Notes: a model not told the origin generated them from the sequence alone. DNA of 64,000 nucleotides from Mangifera indica (GCF_011075055.1 NC_058149.1:8562449-8626448); one strand, 5' to 3'. Counted from the stretch's first letter, positions 34,751 to 48,619 are shown. Translations and numbers: made by a program.

Positions 34751-37542
34751 ATGTCTTGGCTTTTCAAATCTCTCCAATCCGACGCTCCAGATTCGCCACC
34801 GCTTCAACATGAAGACGATAGCTCCACCAATAGAAACGGCGGCGTAAAAGATGACTTCTCACTCATCGGCCAAGCAATCGGCCGTCAATTACGTGGAGTC
34901 GCCGCTTTTCTGGCACCGCCTCCTTTAACTGAAACCGAACGGCAAGTGCAACCACCACAATCTTCTGATTCGCCGAACGCTGCGCTGCTTGGGATCCGCA
35001 ACGATCTCGTGGAAATCGGTGGCAGCTTCAAGAGCGGACTCTCGATGCTCTCGAGTAACAAAGCGGTTACTGGAATTTCTAAATTCGCCTCTAATTTGTT
35101 GCTGCTTCAAAATCAAGACGAATCTGAATATGATTTTGATGGAGTTCCGGGGATCACCGAGGAAGTTGTTGAATTTGTTAGGAAAATTTCCGAGCGTGCG
35201 GAATGTTGGACGGAATTTCCTTTATCTTTAGATGATGGTAAGATTTTAATTTCGCATGTACTCCGAATTATTTTTTTGTGTGGAGTGTTAAAAGTTTGAA
35301 ATTTTTATTTGGAGTTTATTCAAGGATTAAAGCTTAATTTTTAGTTGATTTATTTTATCTTTAAAAATTGCAAGAGGAATCGTACAATTTTTTTTATTGT
35401 TATTTGATAAAGCTGGATTTTTAGTGGTTCGGTTTTGTGTATTATGTATCTCTGTATCCTTATTATATATTATTCGACTAGGTTTTCTTACTTTCATCTT
35501 TGAGCAATTTTTTTAATTGCGAAAATATCTTCATATTTTTGCACAAATTCTAAAATATACCATGAGAGTGAGAGCCTTTAGCTATGGATAACCAACATTG
35601 GCAGCAAACATTAGCGAAATTGTATTCCTATATTGTGGGATTGAAAGCTTTAGCGGCTGCAACTTAGTAGGAATGAGATGACCTGCAGAATATAAGTTTT
35701 GTTTAAGCTGAATTACAGGGGATTGGTGTGTACTGTCTACTGCTTGATTCTTGAAGAACTTGTATCAAATAAAGAGTGGAGCAGATATGGAGAATATATC
35801 AATGGTAATGCGAATGCCACTTCTGTTTTTCTAAGTTTTGTTTTGATGCATCTTTTGGATAAAGGTGCACTTTATCATGTTTGTCCGGTACTTAATTGCT
35901 GAGTGACAATCAACACTATTCCTTTCATCAGTGGCTAGTATAATCCGTAGCTTTGGAATGTAAAAAGAGGGTTTATTCATTTGAGAACATGTGTGCTATT
36001 TCTTTGAATCTTGTTCTTACTCTTTCAATCATGTGGAATGTATGGGTAATAAGACTGCAACAGTGGGTTTGATTTTTTGCTTGTCGTATTGCAGATTTTG
36101 AAATGTCTGATGCTCAGAGAGATCATATTTCTGCTGTTGAACATCTGGTCCCAAGTATCAGAGATCTTAGAATTCACCTTCATCATTACTTGGGAGACAG
36201 CCAATTTTGGATGATCTATTTTATATTGCTGCTTCCAAGAGTTAGTGAACATGATTTTGAGCTTCTGTCAACTCCAAAGGCAAGTTGGTTTTTTTTATTT
36301 GCATGCTGTTTCATTTTTTCTTAAAATATAAAAAACTTTAAATCATTTGTACATAAACCCTAGCAACCGCCCATTGTGGGTCCTCTTATGGGCCACTCAA
36401 TCATTTTATCAGAGATTGAACTTTCTTTGTTGGCCTGGGAATATTGGGGCTTTACATCTGTGGACATTCAACTCCAAACCATGCACATTGGACTCATGCT
36501 CAAATTTTTGTGATGTTTTAATATGTTACCTTTATTTCTTCAATGTGTCTTCTATAGGACGATGATGCTGCATTTGTCAGAAAATGTTTGTGTCTATAAT
36601 TTTGGTTATATCCTTTCTTGTATGAGCTATTGATTTGAAGGATTATACTATGTTGCTGTTACAAGGTCTTCTTTTTAGTTCTAACACGCAATGTTTTGGT
36701 TATGTGTAAGAATGTTCTAATTATAATATGTGAACTTTTAGATATCAATATAGGTTAGTAGTTTCTACACTTTGTGAACTAAAACATTGGCCTGGTATCA
36801 GTATTGGACCCAATTGTATGGCCTTGATTGAAGTCTTGGGAACACTGAGGCTTGAAAAACTACCTTTTGTTTATCTATATGATCAATTGCTTGTCTTTCC
36901 TAAATTAGGACTTAAAACTTCTGTAGTGGAATTGATGCCTTCTCTGCATTAGTCTAGTTTCAAAATTTTTACAGTTTGAAAATAAATGTTCTGTCCTTTG
37001 TGTTTAAATTTTCAAATTAAAATTACAATAATAAAAAAAAAGTCTCCAGTTCAGTATTAAGTTCTCTTGTGTTGCAGATTATTGAAACAAGAAATGTGCT
37101 TCTGCAAAAGCTACAAGACAATAGGACTGCACAAGCCAATAACTCTAGTACTCAAGCATCTACAGAAAAGGAGGTTGGTGAGATTGTAAGTGCAACACAA
37201 GGTCTAGAAATTGATGATGAAGAGAACACTGAGCGATGGTTAGATGATACAGATATAGATAGCGGTATTTCTGTGAATAACCAGCAAAAGATTGAACATG
37301 AAGAGGATGTCTCATTCAGTGATTTAGAAGACGATGGCGATGATCTTCCTTCTAGACTATCTGCCACTAGTGCAGGACATGAAGTTAAGGCTATTTCACT
37401 GACTGGATCCAATGATTGGATTAAACTTAATGATAGTTTTGAAAATCGGGGCAATGTAGAGAAGGCACGGCAGTCTACTTCTCGGGAAAAAGATTCGGAA
37501 GGTGAATCAAGCGATTGGCTTGCAGTTGATGAATTTGATTAG
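34751..37542 (+). CDS. BSD-domain-containing protein (378 aa, 3 exons)
   Basis: Exons are 34751-35237, 36095-36279 and 37078-37542. Joining them gives one open frame of 378 codons. The N-terminus begins MSWLFKSL, followed by a serine/acid-rich linker, a region predicted to be helical (about 78-120), and a BSD domain at about residues 150-212 ending in the hallmark F200-W201 pair (SQFWMIYF). The tail (about 225-378) is acidic and serine-rich, ending DWLAVDEFD. BSD domains occur in the TFIIH p62 subunit, synapse-associated proteins and DOS2-like proteins; single-domain plant members are poorly characterised, so no biochemical role is assigned. Intron 1 is GT-AG. Intron 2 starts AAG|GCAAGT, a GC donor with otherwise strong consensus, and ends GTTGCAG. 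The frame and the domain both need this junction. Confidence 0.92.
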
Positions 37543-37700
37543 ATGGTTGGCAGCTGTTTGATATGCAGCAGATTTATTGTAAAGTTTCACAGATTATGAG
37601 CTCTTGGGTCTCCAATTCTGTATTTAGGGTTCTCAACCTTTATGGTAAGGGTTACTGTTTAAAGTAATAATTCAGTCGATGTTGTCTTTTACTTTGCTGG
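37543..37700 (+). other. Probable 3'UTR of the BSD-domain gene
   Basis: T-rich sequence after the TAG stop, including TTTATTGTAAAGTTT. The poly(A) site is not determined. Confidence 0.4.
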
Positions 37701-40178
37701 ATTATGCTACTACAATTTATATCCGTATATACTAAAAAAATGACAGCAGAATTATTCCAAGGTGTATATACTTCATTCTTTCCCTTAATTACTTGCTTAC
37801 GAATTGTAGTTGACTCCACATATTTGGTCCATACACAGGATGTAATATTCTTTTAAAGATAAACTTAGAGAAGCAGTTGCATATTTAGTTTGATAAGTTG
37901 GTATTTTGTTTTAGAAAAGTTTCAAAGATTTGTGGAAAAATCTAGCTCTTTCACATGTAGGGCTTTTACTGACCTTAATAGGAGAAAGAGACATTTAATT
38001 TCTTCTGTTAAACCATGTTATAATCATTTAAAGCTATTGATATGGTAGTTAATTCTGTATCTGTAAAATGTCGAGGATATGAAAACTGTAAAATTCAACT
38101 GTCATTAGAGCCAGGCAAATTAGTCTGTTGCTATGTACAATATAATAAACTGTGGCTTCGACTATGTCATATCTATCGCAATCAGAATTTTTGTTAGTCT
38201 TTGACTCTGGTAGCAACTAATGAAGAGTAGCAGGACAACAGTTGACAGCACCGCTAGTATCATGGCCTCCAACCTCTCCATCCTGTTGGACGGATGGGAT
38301 GATTGAAAGAAAATGCATTGCAGGTGGCCTGAAATGTAGGTTTGCATGCAATGCTATGGAAGAATTTGACTTCCATGGTACAAATCTTTCAGCGGATCTT
38401 GGGGGCATCAGTTTCATAGTAATGTTTATGGCGCAGCGGTTACGAAGCAATAAAAGGAATAACCAGGCAAAAAGAGGATAATCAACCATCACGCGAGTCA
38501 GATAGTTGCAGAAGAACTTTGATATGCTGGGTTAGGCACTTGTGAGTGGACCAAAGTCATAGGTAGTGGCCTGAAAAACTAGTTCTACACTTCAGATTAT
38601 GTAGTTTTTTCATAAACGAAAGAAGGACTGCCTAATGCAGCAGCGGATATGCTCTCTGCACGTTTTAAATTTCATCAGATGTCAGCTTCGAAATACACAG
38701 TTCAATACAATTGCGCTAAAACCAAAACCACCACTTTTTTAAAGGAAAAATATTCTACTTAGTGTTACCAAAGAGGGACCTTAGAGATGCCTGGTGTGAC
38801 TGTTAAGGTACTTCGTGCTTTTTAGCAGACAAGAAAACAATGAACGATGAGAATTTTTAATAGGGACAAAAGGATCAGCCATACTTATGAGATGGTATTG
38901 TTTATGAAAAATGGTTGATGGATGATGTATCAAAACAAATGTAAGGCTCTCAGAGTGTACAGGATCCTTGATCTAGATAATCAATTCAAAAAACTTAAAT
39001 GTTCAGACATTTATGCGGCTTCTCAATTTTCCTGAATGATCTGAATTCAAACATGCTGAAAGACAATAACATATGTCCCCTAACCCTTAGTATTTCAGCA
39101 TCCCAAATAATATTTATATCAAGATGATTATGTTATGTTAGTACTTCAGCATTCCTGTAATCCCAATTCTTTTGTATTCTCGTATCAAATTTGAACAAGA
39201 CAATTAGGACGTCAGTGCCAAGTAAAATAGACATGGAAATATAAAAACGCAAAAACAGGAATGTTAAAACGCATTTTCTTAATATTATAACAAAAAGAAA
39301 AGCATACAGAAACGTGTAAATGTTAAAAATATGATGCAATATAAAAGTGGGTATGTCATACAAGCTCAAATATGAAATTCATCTTAATAAATAATTCTGC
39401 AAAAACCATCACCGTTAATTACTCAACACATCCTAGTTTTATTTGCCAAATGAATGCTGTCAACCAATAAAATTACACAAAGTGGTGGTATCACAATGCA
39501 GCAAAAACTATAATTTTTAAGAAAAGGAACTCATATAAATAATATATCATAACATAAATTAAATAAAAATTCAACTATTCAACTTTTGCTTCAAGAACCC
39601 AACATTCATCTTTCAAAGCATACAAAAATAAAAACTGAGGATAATAAATAACAAAAAAGTCTCTTAGATAATGAAAATTATTTGTTTCCAAGTTTCAAAT
39701 CATAGTTCATACAAACACGATATATTCAAGAAGTAGAAAATATGATGCAATATTTATGGTATTTCTTCAACTTCGTCATTCCCCTTTTACACTATCTCAT
39801 TAACATATTCATTGAAAAAATATGAACTCCTATTTTGAATCATTAAAGGAGAGATTTGCTAATTTGAGAACTCTCACATCTTCCATATTTCCAAAGTCAT
39901 CTCCATTATTATGTCACACTTTATCCTTGTTATCATAATCCTTATAGGTAACCCTCGACAAAAAATTAAAATTTTTGTGAACAAAACCAAGTCCTCCATA
40001 CATTTTGATATTAATTTATTCATTCTAATTGAGTGAATGAAGGAATAAATACTCAAATTCGTTTCACAACATGAGATGAAGTAGGTTGTCTAAGCATTTT
40101 AAAAGCCAACTTTTGAAGCAATGAAACAAAGCACTCCCACCGCTGCTTAGGTTTTGTATCATATCTAGAATAATAGAG
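37701..40178. other. Intergenic region without recognisable genes
   Basis: The part at 38160-38500 has somewhat higher GC and short open frames on both strands (60-91 codons), one with a hydrophobic run AMILAVLSTVVLLLFIS on minus. The frames overlap and lack family signatures, so I do not call a gene. The rest is AT-rich. Confidence 0.4.
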
Positions 40179-40183
40179 TTAAG

Positions 40184-41673
40184 TGAAGGATTAGATGTGA
40201 AAAGGATAATGGAAAATCACATACATGAACTATTCATGAAAGAATCAAAATGCCATAGAAAAAAATGAAGAAGGATTAGTAATTTTATCTAATCCAAACT
40301 TACATATTTGATGAAGAATTATGGAGGAGAGCTTCACACTTGTCGAGCCTTCAAAGAAGTCCACCAAACCAAACTAATCATCTTGCCAAATTCTTAGAGA
40401 GAAAGGAAAGGAGGAGTTTTAGTGAGAGAAGTGTTTTTAGTTCAAAATAAACTTCATTAGCCAAAATGAACTAAAATGCATATTTATATGATGATGGCTT
40501 AATTAGCATAAATCTATTTGTTATTTAATCCTTGTGAAATCTTAATTTAAACTATGACCATGTATGTATATCATACATATATTTTAGCCATCTTAAAGTG
40601 TCATTTCAAACCCATATAACATTTTATATAATATAATCTTTATTACTCTTCAGAAAGTGCTAGTCAACCCCATGATAATTAATCTTCACTCTCTAAAATG
40701 TTTGGTTCATTACTATGACTCTTTAGGTTTACCGTAGCATGGCCGTGAGCATTTTTTCAAATGATCCAAAATACATATTGTACATCAAACCTAATTTCCC
40801 AATCATACATCTGTGTAAGTAAGATCCTTTCGTTGTCTAATCCTGATCCAGTTTGAACTCGTGGTATATCAAAACCTTAATCTCGCTATTCTACCAATCA
40901 TCGAATGATATATTCAGAACGTGTCATTATGAACAACCTTTGTATGACTTATGTTATACTTTGGCTAGAGATTTTGGTCTTTAATATTTATTGACGTTTG
41001 TTTAGGAACTCAAAATTGGATCAAATCAATGGATACTTTGAATCAAATATGTTTGAGTTAATAGATTTCATCCTGATCATCATTCGTCTCCACATACAAA
41101 CAACAAATGACTAATATGGCCTATCATACAAAATATTATTAGCTCTGTATTTATACACCATATGAACTATACATATCCATATGAAATTTGACCATGATAT
41201 GTTAGGTTAAAAGATATCTTAGGTTAAAAGATTTCTTTGTACACTAATACAATTATGCGATAAGTTATTGACTATGATTTAATTATCATGTGATTGATCG
41301 TTGCTAGTCATGTTTAAAAAATAGTTCGCTAACTATTAATTTATACTAATACCCTAATGACATGACCATCATTGTTATCTGCACTAATATCATCTCAGGA
41401 CATTCAACGGAGGCATTCAATATATCCACTATATGATATTATTATCCAACTTATATCACGTCCGTAAAGAACAATTCGATAATTCAGTTTTATATATTAA
41501 GTGAATTATCCAGATAATTCACATACATACTTCATATTAATGTAAATAAAAGAAGTAGTTTACGTATATGAGCAGAAGAACTCTTTCTTTTTCTACTAAA
41601 TCATTACATATATATACAAGATAAAATGCTCTGAAACCGACAATACGAATAGTTTTTATAGCATACACTAACA
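40184..41673 (-). repeat. 3' LTR of the copia element
   Basis: In minus orientation it begins TGTTAGTGTATGC and ends TAATCCTTCA. It aligns along its length with 49658-51189, for example GATTAGATGTGAAAAGG and AAAGAAGTCCACCAAACCAA in both. Length is about 1490 bp. Confidence 0.88.
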
Positions 41674-41689
41674 AAACTCCCACTTGTAC

Positions 41690-43100
41690 TAAAGTCATTT
41701 GCTTTTGTATCTCATATTCATCTTCTCAAGATGATGATCCAACTGCTTCAGTGTTATCGCCTTAGTCAGTGGGTCAACAATATTTCCTGTTAATGGTATC
41801 TTCTTTATCAGTATCTCTCTAATTCTGATGAATTCTCTCAAAATGTGATACTTGTGCTGAATATGTTTAGACTTCTAATACGCTCTTGGTTCCTTTACCT
41901 GTGCAATAACACTAATATTGTCACAGAAAATGGTTATTGGATAAGTCATGTTTAGAACCACACTAAGTTCAGATACAAACTTGCGCATCTATACAATATC
42001 TTTTATTGTTTCTAAAACGACAATATATTCAACCTCTATAGTGAAATCAATTGTGGTTGGTTGTTTAGAACTATTCTAACTAATTACACCCTTGTTACAT
42101 ATGAAAATAAACTATGACATAGATTTTCTATTATCAATGTCAGAATAGAAATCAAAATTTGAGTATCCTTGAATGTTTAACTCTGAACATTCATAACTCA
42201 AAATCAAATCTTTAGTTCTTCTCAAACACTTAAGGAGTGATTTTACAATTGACCAATGTTTTTCTCTTGAATTGGTTCGATATCTGATCGTAACACTTAC
42301 GACATATACTATATCAAATCTTGCATATAACATTGCGTACATACGTTTGCCTACAACCAAAGCATAAGGTACATTATGCATCTATTGTCACTCTTCATTG
42401 ATCTTTAGATTGGTATCTTTAAAAAGATGAAGACCGTGAGTGAAGGGCAAAAGTCCTTTATTTGAGTTTTCCATGATGAATCTCTTCAACAATTTTTCTA
42501 TTTATCCTTCTCATTTTATCTCTATAAATATGAATTATAGGAACATAAGTCATATTTCCCAAATATTTCGTTGAAAAGGTTCTAGATAACCAGATCTTGA
42601 CCTTATTCATCATGTCAATATCATTACTTATCCACAGTATGTCATCTATATATAATATGAGAAATATGATTACACGATCCTTAACCCATATGTAAACACA
42701 TGGTTCATTTGGATTCTTTACAAAAGCAAACGATCTGATTATTTCATGGAATTGGATATTCTAGCTCTTAAAAGCTTGGTTTAGTCCATAAATAGATCAA
42801 TGTAACTTGCATACCTTGTCTTTTAACAAAGATTCAAAACCTATGGGTTGTTTCATATAAATATTTTTCTTAATGAATCGATTGAAGAATGTTGTCTTAA
42901 CATCCATTTACCAAATCTCATAATCATGATATGTAACAATGACAGCATTATCCAGATGGATTTAATCATAGCAACGAGAGAAAATGTTTTCTCATAATCC
43001 AACCTTTGTTTTTGAGTATATCTTTTTGCTACCAATTGAGCTTTGAAAGTCTCTACCTTTCTATCCTTTTTAATCTTTTTGGAAACCCCTTTTTACCATT
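41690..43100 (-). pseudogene. Copia reverse transcriptase and RNase H remnant
   Basis: From high to low coordinates, the minus strand reads VAKRYTQKQRLDYEKTFSLV and MIKSIWIMLSLL (the copia VAKGYxQxxGxDYxETFSPVA block, 42853-43035). It then reads MYAMLYARFDIVYVVS, EKHWSIVKSLLKCLRRTKD and NFDFYSDIDNRKS (42112-42381; the DSDFxxDxDxRKSTSG block), then CDNISVIA and HIQHKYHILREF near 41860-41960 (the RNase H end). Stops and shifts separate these pieces. Confidence 0.88.
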
Positions 43101-43859
43101 TCATTAAATGGTCTGCATACATCTAAATGTGTTAATTCAAGTAATTATTTGGATATTTCCCTTTTACTCTTAAAGAGTGATTTGACCATTTTTCTTTAGA
43201 GACAAAATTCACAAGTTAGATAGGGTTCAAAACCCAATGGATTCAAAATCTCATTTGTCTCTAATCTCATTATCCTATTGTCTCTTATGTAACCCAATTG
43301 ATGATGTCAAAGTAACCTTGGGTTAATTTCTTCTCGAGATCTTTATTTGTGACAACATTCATGACACTCAAATCATTCATTTATAAAGCATGCAAACCAT
43401 TTGTATTTACTACTTTGCTAACTAAAGATTATCCAAAATGAATCAAACATTCATTTCCAAGAAACTATATATTGTAACCATTTTTACATAGAACAAATAC
43501 AAAAATAATATTTCTAGTAGTATTGGCAAAATGAAGAACTTTGTATAATCTCAAAATATGTCTGGTGGAAGTCTCAAAGAATAGTTCTTTATGGCTTCAA
43601 TTGCAACTTTTCCTCTATTTGTCATCTTCAAAACAACTTCATTATTGGACAACATAGAACTATTCTACAGGTCATGCAATGATACACAATTGTGAGATGT
43701 AATTGTTGAATCTAATATCTAGGATTGATCATTTGAATTAACAATTAATTCAAATTTGATCACAAATAAAGGAAATATATATGTTTTCTTTTCCTTTAAT
43801 CTCTAAAGGTAAAGAGGGCAATTCCTCTTTTGGTTGCTATCCTTTTTGCAATGGAAACA
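43101..43859 (-). pseudogene. Copia protease and pre-integrase remnant; integrase lost
   Basis: Just below gag, the minus strand reads CFHCKKDSNQKRNCPL, a CCHC zinc knuckle in which the third ligand His is replaced by Asn. It is followed by ILDSTITSHNCVSL, the decayed protease block (usually ILDSGATSH). Traces to about 43300 resemble the gag-pre-integrase region. The integrase core that should precede the reverse transcriptase is not recognisable. Confidence 0.7.
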
Positions 43860-44460
43860 CTACCCCTTGGCTTTGGCCTTTTTTATATTAGTCCCAACCT
43901 TTTTGAAATGCTTTTTCTTTAGTCCAACTTTTGGTTGCTTTTGCTTTTTTGTCCCACTTGTAGAAGTAATGTTAACCTCCTCATGCCTTTTCCCTTGTTT
44001 GTAAAACTCTTGAATCTTATTCAAAAGCTTCGAAAACATGCATTCAATTCTATTTTGATTGTAGTTTGTTATAAATGGTTTATAATTGTTCAGAAGGTAT
44101 TGGAGAATCAAATTCGCCTTGACAACTCTGTACACATTCAACTGCTCTAGGATGTTTATCATTTTTTTGATATGATCATTAGTAGGTATACCTTCACTCA
44201 GTCTCATTTTGAAAAGTGTCACACATAAATCGTATTTGAGTACTTGGGAATTTTTGCCATACAACACTTGTACGACGACGAGTATATTGCGCACATTTTA
44301 CATGTTTTGGAAAATTTCAAATTATCACAATACATTTCTAGCCTTTTTGAAATTGAGAATGATTCTCAAATTCCCTCAACCATTTCGTAAATTGTTATCC
44401 AAAATACCTAATAATACATTATTGGTCGTTTTTAGATTATTAATTAGAGAAATTGCAAAT
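43860..44460 (-). pseudogene. Copia gag remnant (UBN2/retrotran_gag type)
   Basis: A 144-codon open frame at 43860-44294 contains LCVTLFKMRLSEGIPTNDHI, KMINILEQLN, NLILQYLLNNYKPFITNYNQ and a basic end (KKKHFKK, KKAKAKG). These match the order of blocks in copia Gag (LxxLKMxEGxxVxDHVLKM and LPxxYxxFIxNYNMN). Upstream, to about 44460, the N-terminal part is broken by stops. Confidence 0.8.
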
Positions 44461-45363
44461 ATATAGTTTTATTAGTGTCTCATACAAATTTAATCCTTTA
44501 ATGCATAATCTCATTATCTCCCAATATTTTATTCAAATCTCAGACTCTCTTAGACAAGATCCAAAAATTTTCATTAAATTAAATTTCTAGTAAAGAATCA
44601 AATATTCATTAAATTTAATCAACCTCATATAATAGAAATCTTTGCCAATTAAATTCAACAAGTAGGAAACTATTTTAATTTATATCTCATATAAAACTCG
44701 ATTCATATTTCTAGCCCTTCACTTTGGATATCTCTCATAATAAAAATCTTGGTACCCTCGACTAGTTAAATCTGGACCATTATACTTAAAAATGACATTC
44801 TTATCTTGTCCTCACATAATAAAATCCTGGTCAAGATAAAAATATTAATCCAATAATAAGATAACCTAATTCTATGACATAAAATTCATATCCTGCATAT
44901 AATATAAATCTTGGGTTATTAAAATTTATGTAAAATAATTTAATTATCCCATAATGGAAGGCTTTGATTTAATACATTTCTTTAGGGAGATTTAGGTTTA
45001 ACTTAAATTAATTAATTTCAATTTTTAATTTATATACATACATCACATATAAGCAAAAATTTAAAACATGGTGGGATGATTATAAGGTTTTAAAAAATGC
45101 ATCATAAAGACACACTATTCACCAAGGACTACATCTTCAATTGGATCATCATCCAGGTTGCCTTCGGGTCCTTATCTAATGACTCCAATTACATTCAAAA
45201 CTTAGATACATGGGTCTGATAAATTAAAAATAAATGAGGGATTAATTATTACAAACCTTTTAATAAAAAAGAATATTACATTCAAAATATTTAAACTTTG
45301 AAAAATAAAAAAGTACACCTATGATCATCCTTAATGGCATCTATCCCTCAACTAAATTAAAAT

Positions 45364-46314
45364 GGCCAAAAGACTGATTCTCACGCAAGGTTTGGTCTAA
45401 CCCCAAACTCCCACCTGTTAAATTTCGATAACTCAATTATTCACTCTTCTGTTAAAATTCTAAGTTTGGGTTACAGATAAAATCATCATTTAAAAAAATA
45501 AAAAAATTAAAATTTTATCTCATTTTTCCCTCTTAGTTTTAAAAACTAACAATTTTTTCTTATCTTAAGTTTTGAAAACTTACCTTTTCCCTCTGTTAGG
45601 TTTAACTTTAAAAACAACACATTTTGCAACGAACACTTTGCTCTGATCGCTTCTCTGCTGGTGACTTTCTTTCTCTAGAGCTCTTGGTCACTCCCGATGA
45701 TGGACGATTGGGTGAAATCAGTTGAATCCTCTAAATCTTATTTGTCTTTCTCCTTTGTTGTTTTGATCGAAATCAAGTGAAATAGGTCATTTTCGTTAGG
45801 AAACTCTATCATCATTTCAAGTGAAATAAGGAGAAATCAGTCATTTAAGGTTTTGAGTTGTCAGAAAACACTTCATCTTCGTCAACATCTAGCGTTCAAT
45901 TTTAGGATCTTTTGTCTACAACCCCCTTCGTCATTCCACCTTTGTTAACAAACCCTTTCATCATTTCATCCTCAATTGTCCACCCTCCATCTTCAGCCTT
46001 CATCATCCTCGATAGGGAAATAGTGGCGATTGTTGGTTGAAAAGGGCATTAGAGAAAAATGAAGGAAAATATAAACTTTAGGGGGAAAATGTGAGTTTTC
46101 AAAACTGAGGGTGGGGGGAAATTGTTAGTTTGTAAAACTAAAGGGAGAAATGAGATATAATTTTAATTTCTTTATATATATTTTTTAAATAATAGTTTTA
46201 CCTTAAACCTCAGTAGAAAATTTTAATAGAATGACGAATACTTGAGTTTTCGAAATTTAGTGAATGAGAGTTTGGGGTTAGACCAAACATTGGGTAAGAA
46301 TAATTCTTTTGACC
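45364..46314. mobile_element. Mutator-like foldback element, copy f (951 bp)
   Basis: It starts GGCCAAAAGACTGATTCTCA and ends GTAAGAATAATTCTTTTGACC. A perfect 9-bp duplication AATTAAAAT lies at 45355-45363 and 46315-46323. Arms of roughly 250 bp face each other around a centre rich in CATCATTTC, TTCGTCA and CTTCATC words. It is nested in the leader of the copia element. Confidence 0.92.
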
Positions 46315-48030
46315 AATTAAAATTTAGTAAATATTATGAACTCATTTGTAATAAAAATAAATATTAATCACCTAATTGATCAAATCAATTATAGGCAAAA
46401 TAAAAACATGTTAATCCAATAACTTAAGGACAAATGACATAATGCATGTAATCCAAATATTCATAATATTTACTTTAAGTAACAATTATCTAATACTAGG
46501 TCATGATTGCATGTACCCTCATGTAATATTATATTATTATATTCAACTCTCACATTCAAGTTAGTTGACATGTGTACACTTTTATCTACTCTCATACTCA
46601 ATCACATTAAATGTTAGTTGATATTTGGGTTGCATGGAGACTTGAGGATGACTTGGAACCCAAAAATGACAATGGAGTCGCGTATACATCAATATTTGTA
46701 TCTAATTTATTATTTAACCAACATTAAACTAAATTAGTTTTCATGATACATACACATCTCATACCATCAATCATGTCATTTAAAGTCTATTTCACCATGC
46801 ATCCATCTTCTATCCAAATTCACTTTAATTAATATTAAAACTTATAAATTTAGCATGTTTAACCCGAATTTAAAATCAAAATTTTAATTTCAACATTTCA
46901 AAAACCATATGCATGTAAATCATTATATCTACATATATTAGGCATTTTCCATACATACATCTTACATGTATGTCTCTAATTCATATGTTTCATCTCTTCT
47001 ACATAAAAAACATCATAGAAATGGAATGTATATCAGCATATACACCATGGTTGAGACATGCATGTCAGTTTATTCATGTTGACAATCAATTTACAAGCCA
47101 AATAAGGACATACATGTCACATTCAAGCATATATACATTCCTTAAATGATGTGTTCTTCATCTTAAAATCATTAGAATACAAAAAGAAGACGAAAAAGCC
47201 AGCATAACATCTTTAGCCGAGACGTACGATAACAAAATTAGCTTGAAAACATGACTTTATGACAAATCAACAACATTCAAGTATATCCATGCCATCAACG
47301 CATACTTTTTTGCATAAATAACACATATTTTGCTTAAAATAAAACATGCATGTAATACCTTTGGTACGTTCCAGATGTATTTGTCTTTTGGACTTGCTTT
47401 GAGACATCTTTAAGTTTAAATATACATGTCCAAATATATGTGGATATATATAAATAAATCAATATAGATAAAACAAAAAAAAAAAAAAAGAAGAAAAGAC
47501 AAAAGCTAAACCAATATGTATGTAGATATATAAAGGGATAAAAGACAAAAGTTAGACATTTTCATCTCTTCTCCTGTCCTTTTTAGAAACTCAGCCTTCT
47601 CCATGCTTTTTTCTTTGTTTTTTGAAGAAAAAGGAAGGATTTGACTGAGTTTTGGAAGATAAGTAAGGAAAGAAAAGAAGAGGAAACACTTTGGAAGCCT
47701 TGGTAATCAAAAGATCTATTTCTTTTCCCTTTGCCTATGTTTATACATATTGGATGCATATTATATGAATATGTTGGTGTGTTTTGGTATTGATTTAAGG
47801 TGGTTTTGATGATAAGAGAAGGAAGACAAGGAGGAGGTAGCCAACCTAGCAAAAATTAGTTTAAAATAAGGTAAGTGGAATCATTATTGGTATGTTTCAT
47901 ATTTTATGCTTTTGGTTTTTTGGCTCTATATTATAAATGATGATTTTGAAGTTGAGAAATATTGTTTTGCTATTTGAGGTATCTATGTGTGTTAGTTTGT
48001 TCATGGCAGAGAGTTAGATGATATTTACCG

Positions 48031-48606
48031 TTTTGCCACTGAATTCCTCCCATGTTTTGGCTGTTCTATCTGATGAATCATGAGTGTTATTATAGCTTGT
48101 TGGAAAGCTCTTTGAATCCTCCTTTCAATGATATATATCTTGTATGAATTAAAGACTGTTTGGACTGTTAAATTGCATGAATAAAAAGACTGTCTTACCA
48201 AATAAATAGTGAGTACAATTTTTTGCCACTGATTTTATCCTACGTTTTGACTGCCTTATCTGATGAATCATGAGTTCTATTATAGCTTTTTGGAAATCTC
48301 TTTGAATCCTCTTTTCAATGATATATAGCTTGTATGAATTAGAGACAGTTTGGACTATTAAATTGCATGAACAAAAAAAAAAAAACTATCTTACCAAATA
48401 AACAGTGAATGAAGTTTTTTGCCACTGAATTCATCCCATGTTTTGGCTACCTTATCTGATGAATCATGAGTGCTATTATAACTTTTTGAAAAGCTCTCTG
48501 AATCTTCTTTTCAATGATATTTAACTTGTATGAATTAGAGACTGTTTGAACTGTTAAATTGAATGACGAAAAAGACTATTCTATTAAGTGAATAGTCCTG
48601 TAAATA
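48031..48606. repeat. Three tandem repeats of about 190 bp inside the solo LTR
   Basis: Units start at 48031, 48221 and 48417 with TTTTGCCACTGA. They share TTATCTGATGAATCATGAGT (unit 1 differs slightly), TTTCAATGATAT and TAGAGAC(T/A)GTTTG(G/A)ACT blocks. Identity by eye is roughly 85-90%. Confidence 0.9.
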
Positions 48607-48619
48607 GTGATTTATAGTT

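Noticed and set aside
38162..38492. Overlapping frames on both strands, one with a hydrophobic run
   Set aside because: No family signature, splice sites or promoter, and three frames compete for the same DNA; the segment could be a relic, but the evidence is too thin to call it.
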